Below are positions 1 through 9,641 of a stretch of DNA of 64,000 nucleotides, one piece after another. Location of the stretch: assembly GCA_003671275.1 (NCBI GenBank), contig QWPB01000084.1:33491-97490 (forward strand), read 5' to 3'. The notes beneath the pieces are model-generated. The model worked only from the letters and a program-made list of their open reading frames with translations. It was not told where the DNA came from and did not search any database. Both the position numbers and the translations under genes were made by a program. The first letter of the stretch is position 1. Every line of letters starts with the position of its first letter. The stretch is from Planctomycetota bacterium. GTDB lineage: Bacteria; Planctomycetota; Planctomycetia; Planctomycetales; Planctomycetaceae.

Positions 1-517
1 AGTTGTTGACGTAGTTCGTCCCGAACAGCCGCGCGAACAGCTGAAGCAGGAACCCGGCCTCGTTGGAGGACCTCCCGCTGGCGTAAAAGAAGCTGCGTGT
101 GGGACCGGCGGCCTTCAGTTTGGTGGCGAGCAGCTGCAGGGCCTCGTCCCAGCTGATCTGCCGGTACTGCTTGTCGTTCGGCCCGGCATAGATCGGAAAG
201 ACCAGCCGCCCGGCCATCTCCATCTGCCGAGGCGAGAACGCCCGCAGTTCGGCGAACCCGTACCGCTGAAAGAACTCGGACGTGATCCCCGACTGCATGT
301 CAGAGACCATCGCCTGGAACGACTTCTTGCAGACCTCGGGGAAGTAGCCTCCCTCGTTGACCATGCCGCCCATCTGCCCGCCCATGCCGAGCGCACAGGT
401 CTTGCAGGCGTTCTTCGAGCGCATCGCGGTCCACAGCTTCCACCAGCCGACGCGATTGGCCATCCGAAGGGTATACGCGATGGCCTTCCAGTCACCGCCG
501 CTGCGAGGTGCTTTCAT
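1..517 (-). CDS. FdhF/YdeP-like molybdopterin oxidoreductase, N-terminal part (cut by window edge)
   Basis: The frame is open from an ATG at 517 to the left edge, giving about 172 residues of the N terminus. It reads NACKTCALGMGGQMGGMVNE near residue 37, a Cys-pair and glycine-rich motif typical of the FdhF-like alpha subunit group (YdeP-type molybdopterin oxidoreductases), and ends in SFFYASGRSSNEAGFLLQLF, which is also typical. The family binds bis-MGD molybdenum and usually one Fe-S cluster; its substrate is often unknown and should not be assumed to be formate. The C-terminal catalytic part lies outside the window. No FdhD-like accessory gene is visible here. Confidence 0.85.
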   Translation of the reverse strand, partial: MKAPRSGGDWKAIAYTLRMANRVGWWKLWTAMRSKNACKTCALGMGGQMGGMVNEGGYFPEVCKKSFQAMVSDMQSGITSEFFQRYGFAELRAFSPRQMEMAGRLVFPIYAGPNDKQYRQISWDEALQLLATKLKAAGPTRSFFYASGRSSNEAGFLLQLFARLFGTNYVNN

Positions 518-827
518 GGGGAGCTGTCCTCAAAAGGGGAAACCCTATGATAGCCAAGGGAAGCGGCATTTACCCAGGAAAAAGTTCGCCTCCTCGTCCG
601 GTTGTGTGCGTCCGAAAAGTGGGGGCGACAGAACCTCTTGTCGGTCGCACGCTTTACCGTGCATTGTCTTCCTGGAGATTGTGGGGCAGGCAAAATTGCC
701 GACCCTGCTACTTAGTTTGCTGACACAGGCATTCGTCGCCGCGCACAGGTGGCGTTCGCTTGTACGCGGTTCATTCGGGTTTTATGCTTTCCGAAGTGTT
801 GGACTGTCGACCACAGGAGACTCTGTC
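518..827. other. Intergenic region, no gene seen
   Basis: About 310 bases between the divergent oxidoreductase gene and the small membrane protein. I see no convincing coding frame, RNA gene or hairpin. It must hold the promoters for both flanking genes, but no clear -35/-10 pair stands out. Confidence 0.5.
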
Positions 828-989
828 ATGGGTAACATCGTCATTGGATTAATTTTTCTGATCGGTGGATTGTCGGGCAAGATTGCGATTCGCGGAACAG
901 ATAGCTCGACCGGCGCGGCCATTCTGGGGGGCGCGCTGGTGATCTGGGGAATCGTTCAACTGGTCCGATCAAAGTCTCAGAAGGAGTAA
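828..989 (+). CDS. Small hydrophobic membrane protein, 53 aa
   Basis: An ATG at 828 preceded by AGGAGA (815-820) opens a 53-residue protein. It starts MGNIVIGLIFLIGGLSGK, has a short polar loop (RGTDSSTG) and a second hydrophobic stretch (AAILGGALVIWGIVQLV), and ends in a basic tail. This predicts two membrane spans with a short turn. I do not recognise a family. Longer in-frame reading upstream is possible but lacks a ribosome site, so the short form is preferred. Function unknown. Confidence 0.6.
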   Translation: MGNIVIGLIFLIGGLSGKIAIRGTDSSTGAAILGGALVIWGIVQLVRSKSQKE

Positions 990-1171
990 TTCCTTCGGCT
1001 TTGGGGCTTGATCGAGACTCCACCTGCGGGAACAGCCTGATAGAAAGGGACGGACACAATCGCCGAAGCTGCGAGCTGTGTGAATCATGTCCGCTGTGAG
1101 GCTTGAGCCTTCGCTGAATCCCGGTGACGGGAGCGCCCCGCGTTCCCGCGGGGAGTTCCCATGTCATCCTG

Positions 1172-2500
1172 TTATTCCGTCATGCCTTCGGAGGCTGCGG
1201 ATTTCCACCCGCTCAAGGTATCACTGAGGATTTCGTGGATCGCCCGGCGATCCTCTGGGCTCAGGTGTACGAATTCCGGGGACTGGTCCCGGCCACTCAG
1301 GACGGCTCGCAACTTGTCGAGGACCGCCGATTTGGCCTGCGGCGGCAGCTGTGTGAAACTATCCGAATAGATCAGATAGCTGCAGGGATATTTGAACATC
1401 CGGGTCTGTAGATCCAGATCACGCAGTGACCGGCCACGGCTATCGCGGGGGCCCGTGTTGGAGAATTCAGCGGTAAATCCGGAGGTCCCTGCCACAGGTG
1501 CGGCGAGCGCGAACTCCTGGCTGAATAACATGTATCGCACCAGTTTGTCGACGACTCCCTGGATGCGGCGTCCAGTGAGTTCGCTTTCAAAATCTGCGGG
1601 TCGTTCCAGGGCTTTGTTCATGATCTGATCGTGGTGCAGGGCGCTCCGGGTTTCAAAATTGACCAGCGTCAGGTGGTTGTGCATCTGCACCTGGTGCTCA
1701 AGCACCATCAAGGCGACCAGATCGCTATGTGGGGTTAAGTACGGGGTGACCGAAACAATCGGGCTCAGGTCCGTGATATTGGCTCCCGCTTCCCGGTCGA
1801 TGGCTTCCGGGGCCTGTCGCTTGGCGATGACGTTTCCCATGTGCCGCATGGCACCATGCTGTCCGGTGACGTACCACCCGCCCCATCGCTTGAAGAAATC
1901 GCTGGAGTGATCGGTGTTGAAAGTGCCCGAACCGAGCAGGGGATGCCCCCCTTGGTCCGAGTAGACCGACCGGACAAGCAATCCTGGCACTCCCTGAGTG
2001 CGGGAGGAGGCGTGGCAGGTCAGGCACTGACCACGATCACGAAGGAACTGCGGCTTGGCTGCGGGGTCTTCAGGAGCCGTTTGGTTGAGGGTATAGAAGA
2101 TCGTCCCTTGCTGGCTGTCTTGTGCAGCCACCTCCAGAACGTCCCCCTGCTGGCAATAGCCGATGTACATATCGTCGCTGAAATAGACAGCTCGGGGGCG
2201 TGAGGGGGTAATGCGGCGCAGCTGAAGGCTGGTTTTGGAGAAGACCAGCGTCTGCGACGAAGGCGGAACGTTGAGCAGCTTCAGGACCGATTCGAGATAA
2301 CCGCGCTGCGGGTCACGTTGGAGTTCGATTTCGCCCGCATCAATCTGGGCCTGCAGGCGTGTAATACGGGTGTTCACTGGTGTGGTGTCATAGGCGATGG
2401 GAGCGGCTTCAAACTCCAATTGGGCATGAGCCACCCCGGAGGCCAGCGCCAACCAGACCATGCCCCCCCACAGGAGGCTCAACTCGCGTACAAACATCAT
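1172..2500 (-). CDS. Exported cytochrome c-like protein (single CxxCH)
   Basis: 442 residues. The start at 2500 (MMFVREL) is chosen because it gives a clean Sec signal peptide ending near residue 26 (VAHA/Q); the frame opens 22 codons earlier without one. A single haem c binding motif CLTCH lies at residues 159-163, in the local context RGQCLTCHASS. The rest has no repeat of the motif and no recognised catalytic domain. Planctomycetes encode many large secreted proteins with one such haem motif. Likely periplasmic and redox-active, partner unknown. It stands alone, divergent from the response regulator downstream. Confidence 0.75.
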   Translation of the reverse strand: MMFVRELSLLWGGMVWLALASGVAHAQLEFEAAPIAYDTTPVNTRITRLQAQIDAGEIELQRDPQRGYLESVLKLLNVPPSSQTLVFSKTSLQLRRITPSRPRAVYFSDDMYIGYCQQGDVLEVAAQDSQQGTIFYTLNQTAPEDPAAKPQFLRDRGQCLTCHASSRTQGVPGLLVRSVYSDQGGHPLLGSGTFNTDHSSDFFKRWGGWYVTGQHGAMRHMGNVIAKRQAPEAIDREAGANITDLSPIVSVTPYLTPHSDLVALMVLEHQVQMHNHLTLVNFETRSALHHDQIMNKALERPADFESELTGRRIQGVVDKLVRYMLFSQEFALAAPVAGTSGFTAEFSNTGPRDSRGRSLRDLDLQTRMFKYPCSYLIYSDSFTQLPPQAKSAVLDKLRAVLSGRDQSPEFVHLSPEDRRAIHEILSDTLSGWKSAASEGMTE

Positions 2501-2747
2501 GGTATCGACTCCGCAACTGAGAGGTTCGTGCAGCCCGTTCCGAGTGAAACCTAAACAGGCAGTCACGACTCCTCTTTTATCATAGTCGGTGGTTTTCAGT
2601 GATTCCAGAAGAGAATCTGTCGAATCGGATCAATTCTTGCGGGTTGGAAGCGGCTCCAAGACCTGAGACAATGGTGACGGCGTAGTCAATCGGTGGGGTT
2701 GGCGACAGAATAGCCGGTCATGGCTTGGCTTGGACTCAGGGACCCCC

Positions 2748-3509
2748 ATGAGTGATCGCAAACGGATTCTGATTGTCGAAGACGAAGAGTCGATCGCCGC
2801 TGGGCTGCGATTCAATTTCGAGCAGGAGGGGTACGACTCGCTGGTGGTGGGGGAGGGGCGATCGGCTCTGGCCCAGTTTGCCGAAGGAGGCGAAGGGGCG
2901 GATTTGGTTGTGTTGGACCTGATGTTACCCGGGATGAGCGGCTATGAGATTTGTCGGGGGATTCGGGAGTATGATCCCCGCGTGCCGATCATGGTGCTGA
3001 GTGCCCGCACGTTGAGCGAAGACCGGTCCCACGCGTTTGACTGCGGAGCGGATCAGTATTTGACCAAGCCCTTCGCGTTGCCTGAACTGTTGAGTCGCGT
3101 TCGGAATCTGCTGGATCGCAATATCCGATTGGGGGTGGGGGCCGAGCCCGAACGGGCTCCTCTCGAGTCCTATCGGTTTCACGATGTCGAAGTCGACTTC
3201 CGTTCGTTTGAGCTGCGACGTGGGGATCAGGTTCACCGCCTGACAACGATGGAGATGCAGCTGTTCAAGTTTTTCATTGAGCATGAGGGAGAGGTTCTAT
3301 CACGTGCCCGAATCCTGAAAGTCGTCTGGGACCAGAGTGCCGAGGTAACGACCCGGACCATCGACAATTTCGTAATGCGATTGCGGAAGTATGTTGAACA
3401 TGACCCGACCGCTCCGCGTCATCTCGTATCCGTTCGGGGTACGGGATATCGATTTACGGCTGATTCGGATGTTGCAACTCCTTTTGTGGAAGATGATTAC
3501 GAGTCTTGA
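2748..3509 (+). CDS. OmpR/PhoB-family response regulator (orphan)
   Basis: 253 residues. The receiver domain spans about 6-118 with the acidic pair E11/D12, phospho-acceptor D57 (VVLDLMLPG) and conserved K107 (YLTKPF). A winged-helix DNA-binding domain follows at about 145-245 (TTMEMQLFKFF, ending VRGTGYRF). The start at 2748 (MSDRKR) places the receiver domain at the usual distance. No histidine kinase gene adjoins it, so its partner is elsewhere. Directly after its stop codon lies an array of TGAC repeats with near-11-bp spacing, the kind of site PhoB-type regulators bind, leading into the desaturase gene. Confidence 0.92.
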   Translation: MSDRKRILIVEDEESIAAGLRFNFEQEGYDSLVVGEGRSALAQFAEGGEGADLVVLDLMLPGMSGYEICRGIREYDPRVPIMVLSARTLSEDRSHAFDCGADQYLTKPFALPELLSRVRNLLDRNIRLGVGAEPERAPLESYRFHDVEVDFRSFELRRGDQVHRLTTMEMQLFKFFIEHEGEVLSRARILKVVWDQSAEVTTRTIDNFVMRLRKYVEHDPTAPRHLVSVRGTGYRFTADSDVATPFVEDDYES

Positions 3510-3566
3510 CGTGGCTTTGACAGAGTGTGACAGGACTTTGACCAAACTTTGAATCCCTGCTGACAG
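3506..3566 (+). promoter_or_regulatory. Phased TGAC direct-repeat array (PhoB-box-like)
   Basis: TGAC or TGAA elements begin at 3507, 3518, 3528, 3539, 3550 and 3561, so steps are 11, 10, 11, 11 and 11 bases. Most read TTTGAC or GTGACA; the opposite strand gives GTCA/TGTCA repeats as in Pho boxes. The last element (3561) lies about where a -35 would sit relative to a weak -10-like TGTTAG (3584-3589), upstream of the desaturase. Binding by the adjacent regulator is inference. Confidence 0.6.
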
Positions 3567-3659
3567 AGTCGCTCCGAAGATTGTGTTAGAGTCCTTGCCG
3601 CCTCGATTGGCCGAACGTCGGCGATCCAGGTTCACGGGACTCCCGAACGGAGATCAAAC

Positions 3660-4652
3660 ATGTCAGCCATTCCTGTACCCACCCCTGAGACGGGGAACCG
3701 CGACGATTGGCGAAAGACCAAGGCCGAAGAGCGTTCACTGCTCCTGTCGACGTTCGGTCGCCAGAACCTGCGGTGGGATAACGTCGACTGGGTCGTCGTG
3801 GTCTGGATGCTCGCTATGCACGTCGGAGCACTTGCGGCTCCGTTCTTCATCACTTGGGAGGCGGTCGTTACCGCCGTAGTGCTGCACTGGGCCACCTGCA
3901 GTGTGGGGATCTGCCTGACGATGCACCGGTATTTGAGCCATCGGTCGCTGAAGTTGCGGACGCCTGCTAAGTTCTTTGGTCTACTTTGTGCGACCATCGC
4001 GGGTGAGGGCACGCCGATGCACTGGTCGTCAGTGCATCGCATCCATCATCAGAAGTCGGACCAAGAAGGGGATCCACACTCACCGAACGAAGGGGATTGG
4101 TGGTCGCACATTCTGTGGACTTTTACTGGGCGAGATTCCCGTTTGCGTCCGACGATGTACCGCCATTTTGTCCCGGATTTGGTTCAGGACAAGATGATGT
4201 GGTTCTTTGAAAAGGCTTTCGGTCCCGTGCTGATCGGGACGGGAATTCTGCTGTACGTGATCGGTGGGCTGCCGATGTTGCTGTGGGCGATGTGTGTTCG
4301 GATGGTGTTTGCCTACCATAGTACGTGGTTTGTCAACTCGGCCACGCACATGTGGGGCTACCGCACGTATGAAACATCGGATCGTTCCCGCAATCTGTGG
4401 TGGGTCGCGGTGCTGGCTTACGGTGAAGGGTGGCACAACAACCACCATGCCTACCCGCGGTTGGCCCGGGCTGGACACAAGTGGTGGGAAGTCGACCCCA
4501 CCTGGATGTTCATTCGCTTCCTGCAACTGATTGGTCAGGCATACGATGTGGATGCCCGGCTGCCCCAGGATTTACCCGCCACTAAGTCGGGCGGCGTGCT
4601 GCAGCAGCTGCAAAGCAAGTCGAAGGGCGTTTCGCCTGTCGAGGCAGCGTAA
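3660..4652 (+). CDS. Acyl-CoA / acyl-lipid desaturase (membrane di-iron)
   Basis: 330 residues. It carries the three histidine boxes of membrane fatty acid desaturases: HRYLSH, HRIHHQ (followed by GDPHS) and HNNHH (EGWHNNHHAYP). Hydrophobic stretches between the boxes fit the four-helix membrane topology. The enzyme inserts a double bond into acyl chains, probably delta-9, using O2 and an electron donor not encoded nearby. The gene sits 150 bases behind the response regulator with the repeat array in between, suggesting regulated membrane fluidity. A terminator follows. Confidence 0.92.
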   Translation: MSAIPVPTPETGNRDDWRKTKAEERSLLLSTFGRQNLRWDNVDWVVVVWMLAMHVGALAAPFFITWEAVVTAVVLHWATCSVGICLTMHRYLSHRSLKLRTPAKFFGLLCATIAGEGTPMHWSSVHRIHHQKSDQEGDPHSPNEGDWWSHILWTFTGRDSRLRPTMYRHFVPDLVQDKMMWFFEKAFGPVLIGTGILLYVIGGLPMLLWAMCVRMVFAYHSTWFVNSATHMWGYRTYETSDRSRNLWWVAVLAYGEGWHNNHHAYPRLARAGHKWWEVDPTWMFIRFLQLIGQAYDVDARLPQDLPATKSGGVLQQLQSKSKGVSPVEAA

Positions 4653-4676
4653 CCTGTTCTTTTCGAGAGATTTCCA

Positions 4677-4705
4677 AACGGCCCGCCCCTGTGGCGGGTC
4701 GTTTG
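4677..4705 (+). terminator. Hairpin after desaturase
   Basis: A 12-base-pair stem (4677-4688 with 4694-4705, one G-T pair) around a 5-base loop lies 25 bases after the desaturase stop; the right arm ends in TCGTTT. The U-tract is short, so efficiency is uncertain. Confidence 0.65.
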
Positions 4706-4854
4706 CATGAGGGCTATGCCGAAGTCCCTGATGGAAGGGGGGCGAACTCCCTGTTGCCTCGGATTCAGGGTTTAAGATAGAACCCTCCCAGCATCGGGAG
4801 AGTCTCGACTCGCTCCGGCATGCGCCCGACCTTTCGCGGAATGGAGTCCGCTCG

Positions 4855-5907
4855 ATGGCCCACACTGTGGATGAACTCGCTGTGCTGGTCCAGGGAACGG
4901 TCTTTGGGGATGGGCTGGTGCGGGTTTCGAATGTGGCCGCACTCGATTGTGTGACGCCGGAAACGATGACTTTTCTCGACAGTGCTCGCCGCGTAAAACG
5001 TCTGGAGGGGCTCACTCCCGGCGCTTTGATCGTTCCGCGCGATGCGGTTGAGGCGGTTCAAAAAATCGTCAGTTGTCCATTGATTGCCGTGGAGGATTCC
5101 CAGGGAGCATTCATCTCCTTGATGCTGCATTTTCGCCCGCTGGCTGTGCGACAGACGACCGGCATCTCGCCCCAGGCCAGCATTCATCCCTCGGCTCAGA
5201 TCGGTTCTGGCACCAACGTTCACAGTTCCGCCGTGATCGAGGCCGATGTGACGATTGGGGCGAACTGTGACATTCATGCCGGGGTCGTCATCCGTCGCGG
5301 TTCGACTCTCGGTGACGAGGTGACACTGCACCCGAATTCCGTGCTGTATCCCGGTATGCAATTGGGGGCTCGCGTGATCGTTCATGCCAATGCTGTCATT
5401 GGAGCCGATGGGTTTGGATATCGATTTCTCAAGGGGGAATACGTTCGCATCCCGCACACCGGGATCGTGCGAATTGATGACGATGTCGAGATTGGGGCCT
5501 GTACCACGATCGATCGGGCCATGGTGGGCGAGACCGTGATCGGGGCCGGTTCGAAGATCGATAATCTGGTCATGATTGCCCACAACTGCCGGATTGGAAA
5601 ACACAACGCCTTTGCATCGCAGGTCGGCTTCGCGGGTTCGATCACCACGGGGGACTATGTTCGCTGTGCGGGGCAGGTCGGTATCGCGGACCACATCAAA
5701 ATTGGAGACAAGGCCACGCTCGGGGCCAAGGCGGGCGTCATGGTCGACATCCCCGCCGGTTCGACCCAGGTGGGGATTCCCTGTTTGCCGGACAAGGAAC
5801 AGTTCCGCGTCATGTTGGCGACGCAGCGTCTCCCGGAACTGGTCAAAAAGGTCGAAGCCCTCGAACAGCGTTTGGCAGCGCTCATCGCCAGTCAGGATGC
5901 TGCTTAA
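4855..5907 (+). CDS. lpxD: UDP-3-O-acylglucosamine N-acyltransferase
   Basis: 350 residues, the normal LpxD length. The N-terminal uridine-binding domain (about 1-100) is followed by a left-handed beta helix of hexapeptide repeats (about 105-310, e.g. [20 protein letters not shown]) and a C-terminal helix. The catalytic His lies in [12 protein letters not shown]. It transfers the second acyl chain in lipid A synthesis in the cytoplasm. It lies 81 bases ahead of lpxI, so both early lipid A steps are probably co-transcribed. Supports a Gram-negative envelope with lipid A. Confidence 0.95.
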   Translation: MAHTVDELAVLVQGTVFGDGLVRVSNVAALDCVTPETMTFLDSARRVKRLEGLTPGALIVPRDAVEAVQKIVSCPLIAVEDSQGAFISLMLHFRPLAVRQTTGISPQASIHPSAQIGSGTNVHSSAVIEADVTIGANCDIHAGVVIRRGSTLGDEVTLHPNSVLYPGMQLGARVIVHANAVIGADGFGYRFLKGEYVRIPHTGIVRIDDDVEIGACTTIDRAMVGETVIGAGSKIDNLVMIAHNCRIGKHNAFASQVGFAGSITTGDYVRCAGQVGIADHIKIGDKATLGAKAGVMVDIPAGSTQVGIPCLPDKEQFRVMLATQRLPELVKKVEALEQRLAALIASQDAA

Positions 5908-5988
5908 ATGTGCGGGAGGGGCGGTCCCCTCCCGCGTCTCATTCCTCACCCCCTGTTCTTTGCTGTGACTGCACCTGCCACCATCCCG

Positions 5989-6858
5989 ATGCGACCTTCT
6001 CAGCCCGAGCGAATTGGCTTGCTGGCGGGATGGGGGCGTTTTCCGATTGTGTTCGCGGAAGAAGCCCGGCGGCAGGGGTACTCGGTCGTGTGCAACGCAA
6101 TCGAGGGCATGGCCGACGAAGAAATGTCGCGATACTGCGATCACGTTCGATACACACCGCTGGCCCGACTGGGGGCGGCGATCCGTTTCTTTCACAAGCA
6201 CCGCGTCAAACGCGTGGTGATGGCCGGCAAGGTCCATAAGCAGGTGCTCTTTTCACCGTGGCGGGTACTGCACTTGATGCCTGACCTGCGAACACTGAAT
6301 ATGTGGTTGCGGCATGTGGCCAACAAGAAGGATGACACGCTGTTACTGGCGGTCATGCGCGAGTTTGAGCGCGACGGAATGCAGTTCGAATCCGCTCTCA
6401 CCTTTTGTCCGGAGTTACTCGTGAAACACGGATTCCTCACCAAGCGTCAACCGACGGCCGCCCAGTGGAAAGACATTCGTTTTGGCTGGGAAATGGCCAA
6501 GGAAATGGGGCGGCTGGACATCGGTCAGACCGTCATCGTGAATGACACCGCCGTCATCGCCGTCGAGGCCATCGAGGGCACGGATCAGTGCATTCGGCGG
6601 GCGGGAGAACTGTGCAAACGCGGTAATCTGGTGGTCATTAAGGTGGCTAAGCCCAACCAGGACATGCGGTTTGATGTTCCCACGATCGGAATCCAAACCT
6701 TGCAGACCATGCAGGAGGCCGGAGCCCGCGTGCTGGCCATCGAAAGCGGGATGACCATTCTGCTGGATGAGCCCGAAGTGATCGCCATGGCGGAACGCCT
6801 GGGAATCGCCATTGTCTCTCTGAAGTCCGAAGAGGTTCAGCTGCGCGTTGTGGCCTGA
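5989..6858 (+). CDS. lpxI: UDP-2,3-diacylglucosamine pyrophosphatase LpxI
   Basis: 289 residues. The start at 5989 ([10 protein letters not shown]) is chosen because the following [19 protein letters not shown] is the family N terminus; the 27 codons before it are not conserved-looking. LpxI (formerly DUF1009) hydrolyses UDP-2,3-diacylglucosamine to lipid X and UMP, replacing LpxH. The C-terminal domain contains [17 protein letters not shown], typical of the family. It directly follows lpxD. LpxI rather than LpxH is the form found in many non-enterobacterial lineages. Confidence 0.93.
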   Translation: MRPSQPERIGLLAGWGRFPIVFAEEARRQGYSVVCNAIEGMADEEMSRYCDHVRYTPLARLGAAIRFFHKHRVKRVVMAGKVHKQVLFSPWRVLHLMPDLRTLNMWLRHVANKKDDTLLLAVMREFERDGMQFESALTFCPELLVKHGFLTKRQPTAAQWKDIRFGWEMAKEMGRLDIGQTVIVNDTAVIAVEAIEGTDQCIRRAGELCKRGNLVVIKVAKPNQDMRFDVPTIGIQTLQTMQEAGARVLAIESGMTILLDEPEVIAMAERLGIAIVSLKSEEVQLRVVA

Positions 6859-7019
6859 CCCATCAAGTCCCATGGATTCCGTTCGGGGAGCCTTTCGGAG
6901 GACTGATGAGGCTGTTAGCCTCTGAAGGGTATTGCTCCTCACGCGATGGTCGCAGTTTCCCTGGAGCAGGGACGGTCTGGCGATCGCGGAGGGGGATTCC
7001 TCCCACGAGTCTCGAAGTC

Positions 7020-7703
7020 ATGGCCAAGGCGGTTGTTCTGGTAAGCGGAGGTCTGGACTCCGCCACGGTGCTGGCGGTCGCCCGCAACCAGGGTTACGAA
7101 TGTTATGCCCTGTCGTTTGATTACGGGCAGCGGCATCGTCACGAACTGGAAGCGGCCCATCGGGTCTGTCGTCGCTTCGGGGTGGTGGACCACCGCGTTT
7201 GTCCACTCGATTTGCGGGTGTTTGGTGGGTCGGCGCTGACGGCGGATATTGAAGTGCCGAAGGATCGGCCTGACGGAGAAATGTCCCACGGGATCCCGAT
7301 TACCTATGTCCCTGCCCGGAATACGATTTTCCTGTCGGTCGCCCTGGGGTGGGCTGAGGTGCTAGGAGCCCATGACCTGTTTCTCGGTGTCAATGCAGTC
7401 GATTACAGCGGTTACCCCGACTGCCGTCCCGAGTTTATTGCGGCCTTCGAATCGCTGGCCAATCTGGCGACAAAGGCAGGCGTCGAAGGCACCCGCTTCC
7501 GCATTCATACCCCGCTGATCGATCTGACCAAAGCCGAAATCATCCGACTGGGACGATCCCTCGGTGTCGATTACAGCCTGACTCACAGTTGCTACGATCC
7601 GTCCCCGAACGGTCGTCCCTGTGGGCGTTGCGACAGCTGCCAACTACGTGCCAAGGGGTTCGCGGAAGCCGGGTTGAGCGACCCAGCGCTCGCAGGACCA
7701 TGA
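7020..7703 (+). CDS. queC: 7-cyano-7-deazaguanine synthase
   Basis: 227 residues. The PP-loop SGGLDSAT near residue 9 and the C-terminal zinc site with four Cys ([18 protein letters not shown]) identify QueC, which makes preQ0 from carboxy-deazaguanine with ATP and ammonia for queuosine tRNA modification. The start at 7020 (MAKAVVLV) is set by homology to the family; the frame runs 38 codons further upstream. A GC-rich hairpin GGAGG/CCTCC (near 6990-7005) lies just before the start. No other queuosine genes are in the window and no preQ1 riboswitch was recognised. Confidence 0.95.
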   Translation: MAKAVVLVSGGLDSATVLAVARNQGYECYALSFDYGQRHRHELEAAHRVCRRFGVVDHRVCPLDLRVFGGSALTADIEVPKDRPDGEMSHGIPITYVPARNTIFLSVALGWAEVLGAHDLFLGVNAVDYSGYPDCRPEFIAAFESLANLATKAGVEGTRFRIHTPLIDLTKAEIIRLGRSLGVDYSLTHSCYDPSPNGRPCGRCDSCQLRAKGFAEAGLSDPALAGP

Positions 7704-7751
7704 AGAAGAGGTCATTGCGGCCTCCCGTTGAGAGTTTTCGAGGATTGCGAG

Positions 7752-8135
7752 ATGACCGAGTCGAATGACCCCGCCCAGTTCATACGTCAGACTCTGGACC
7801 GGATCGAAGATGTCCTGCAGGAGGCGGCTCAGGCCGCCCGCCCGATTGAAGTCGACCCGGCCCGAACGCAGCTGTTTCAGCTCTTTGGCGAGGCCAGTCG
7901 CCAGGGGCTGGTCTGTGATGAGTTCGAATCGAATCTGACCGCAGACTCAATTTGTTCCGCGTTATCGGCCCGATGGGGACTGAAAAACACGGTTCAGGAC
8001 TCCGTAACGAAGCAGCAGCGGTTGACGGGGGAACAACTGGCGCAGATGCGTTCGCTGTGGTCCGTGATGCGGATGTGGATGGAGTGGACGTACGCCTGGG
8101 ATCGCTGGGCGGAGTACCATCACGCCGAAAAGTGA
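7752..8135 (+). CDS. Conserved-looking hypothetical protein, 127 aa
   Basis: Start at 7752 (MTESND). The protein is mainly helical by composition, with an N-terminal amphipathic region (FIRQTLDRIEDVLQEAAQAA) and a Trp-rich C terminus (MRMWMEWTYAWDRWAEYHH). No signal peptide, membrane span or metal motif. It lies 48 bases behind queC on the same strand and may be co-transcribed. I do not recognise the family. Possibly a small cytoplasmic adaptor, but this is only a guess. Confidence 0.6.
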   Translation: MTESNDPAQFIRQTLDRIEDVLQEAAQAARPIEVDPARTQLFQLFGEASRQGLVCDEFESNLTADSICSALSARWGLKNTVQDSVTKQQRLTGEQLAQMRSLWSVMRMWMEWTYAWDRWAEYHHAEK

Positions 8136-8304
8136 ACACCCGCACCGTGTGGATCACAATTCTTACGGACGGGAGTCCCGTGAAACGAGCCGACCCCATG
8201 CAGCATCCGCTGGCATCGCTCTCGGGGATCGAATAACCTCACCATGAAGTGATCGTCACCCGGCGCGAGGGGGTGATGCGAGTCTGTAGCAAGCGAGGAA
8301 TGTG

Positions 8305-9588
8305 ATGGCGGACACTCTGACAGTCACCGATAACCGAACCGGGAAAACCTATCAGCTCCCGATTACGGACGGGACCATCCGGGCCGCGGACTTGCGTCAG
8401 ATCAAGGTGCAGGACAACGAGTTCGGGATGATGAGCTACGACCCGGGGTTTCTGAACACCGCGTCCACTCGCAGCTCGATTACCGAAATTGATGGCGATA
8501 TTGGAATCCTCCGCTACCGAGGGTATCCCATCGAACAATTGGCCGAGCACGCTACCTTTCTGGAAACGGCCTACTTGCTGCTGCATGGAGAGCTGCCGAA
8601 TGCCGACCAGCTGACCGAATGGGAACTGTCGATCCAGCGGCACACGGTCGTTCATGAGAACGTCAAGCAGTTCATGGAGGGGTTTCGCTACGATGCCCAC
8701 CCGATGGGGATGTTCATCAGCACGGTCGCGGCGTTGTCGACCTACTATCCCGAAGCGAAAGCCGTTCGCGATCCGGTCAACCGCAAGAAGCAGATCTGCC
8801 GGCTAATCGCCAAGGCTCCCACGATTGCCGCCTTCAGCTACCGGCACTGCCAGGGATATCCGTACAACTACCCGAATAACAAGTTGAGTTACACGGGTAA
8901 CTTTCTGGCGATGATGTTCAAGATGGTCGAAGCCAAGTACGACCCGCACCCCGTGCTGGCCAAGGCGCTCGACATTCTGTTTATCCTGCATGCCGACCAC
9001 GAACAGAACTGTTCGACGAACGCGATGCGAGCCATCGGCTCCTCCGAGGCTGACCCGTACAGCGCGCTCGCCGGGGCCGCTGCGGCGCTTTACGGTCCGT
9101 TGCACGGCGGGGCGAACGAAGCGGTTCTGAAGATGCTGACCGAGATTGGGGATGTGAAGAAAGTCCCCGAGTTCATCGAGCAGGTGAAGGCCGGTAAGTG
9201 TCGCCTGATGGGCTTTGGCCATCGTGTCTACAAGAATTACGATCCGCGGGCGAAGATCATCAAGCGGACTGCGGATGAGGTCTTTGCGGTGACCGGGAGG
9301 AACCCGCTGCTGAAAATTGCCCTGGAACTCGAAAAGATTGCGCTGAATGACGAGTACTTCGTGAAACGCAAACTCTACCCAAACGTCGACTTCTACTCGG
9401 GATTGATCTATCAGGCGATGAACCTGCCCGTCACGATGTTCCCGGTCTTGTTCGCGATCCCTCGAACGGTAGGCTGGCTCGCCCAGTGGGCCGAATTGCT
9501 GGATGACGGCGAGCAGAAGATCGCCCGCCCGCGCCAGATCTACACCGGTCCCGGTGTTCGTGACGTGGTTCCGATCACTCATCGGTAA
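8305..9588 (+). CDS. gltA: Citrate synthase (type II)
   Basis: 427 residues from the ATG at 8305, with GAGGAA just before it; a GTG directly upstream (8302) is a less likely start. Contains the N-terminal beta domain, HADHEQNCSTNAMR, the catalytic loop PLHGGANEAV and MGFGHRVYKNYDPRAK, as in hexameric bacterial citrate synthases. Condenses acetyl-CoA and oxaloacetate at entry to the TCA cycle. Stands between the unknown small gene and the NtrC-like regulator. Confidence 0.96.
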   Translation: MADTLTVTDNRTGKTYQLPITDGTIRAADLRQIKVQDNEFGMMSYDPGFLNTASTRSSITEIDGDIGILRYRGYPIEQLAEHATFLETAYLLLHGELPNADQLTEWELSIQRHTVVHENVKQFMEGFRYDAHPMGMFISTVAALSTYYPEAKAVRDPVNRKKQICRLIAKAPTIAAFSYRHCQGYPYNYPNNKLSYTGNFLAMMFKMVEAKYDPHPVLAKALDILFILHADHEQNCSTNAMRAIGSSEADPYSALAGAAAALYGPLHGGANEAVLKMLTEIGDVKKVPEFIEQVKAGKCRLMGFGHRVYKNYDPRAKIIKRTADEVFAVTGRNPLLKIALELEKIALNDEYFVKRKLYPNVDFYSGLIYQAMNLPVTMFPVLFAIPRTVGWLAQWAELLDDGEQKIARPRQIYTGPGVRDVVPITHR

Positions 9589-9641
9589 TCCGGCAATTCC
9601 TGTTCACGGGGTGGTTACCGGGACCATTGGGGAGAATTGTA

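Noticed and set aside
357..989. 210-codon plus-strand frame
   Set aside because: Its first half overlaps the molybdopterin oxidoreductase antisense; only the last 53 codons, with their own ribosome site, look like a gene.
4765..6237. 490-codon open frame on the minus strand
   Set aside because: Antisense shadow of lpxD and the start of lpxI, rich in His/Arg/Asp/Pro, with no domain and no ribosome site.
6859..7019. Possible preQ1 riboswitch ahead of queC
   Set aside because: Hairpins are present, but I could not match the short preQ1 aptamer core; GC-rich chance structure is equally likely.
8169..8181. 13-base palindrome ACGGGAGTCCCGT before gltA
   Set aside because: Short and GC-rich; expected by chance at this composition, with no second copy seen.
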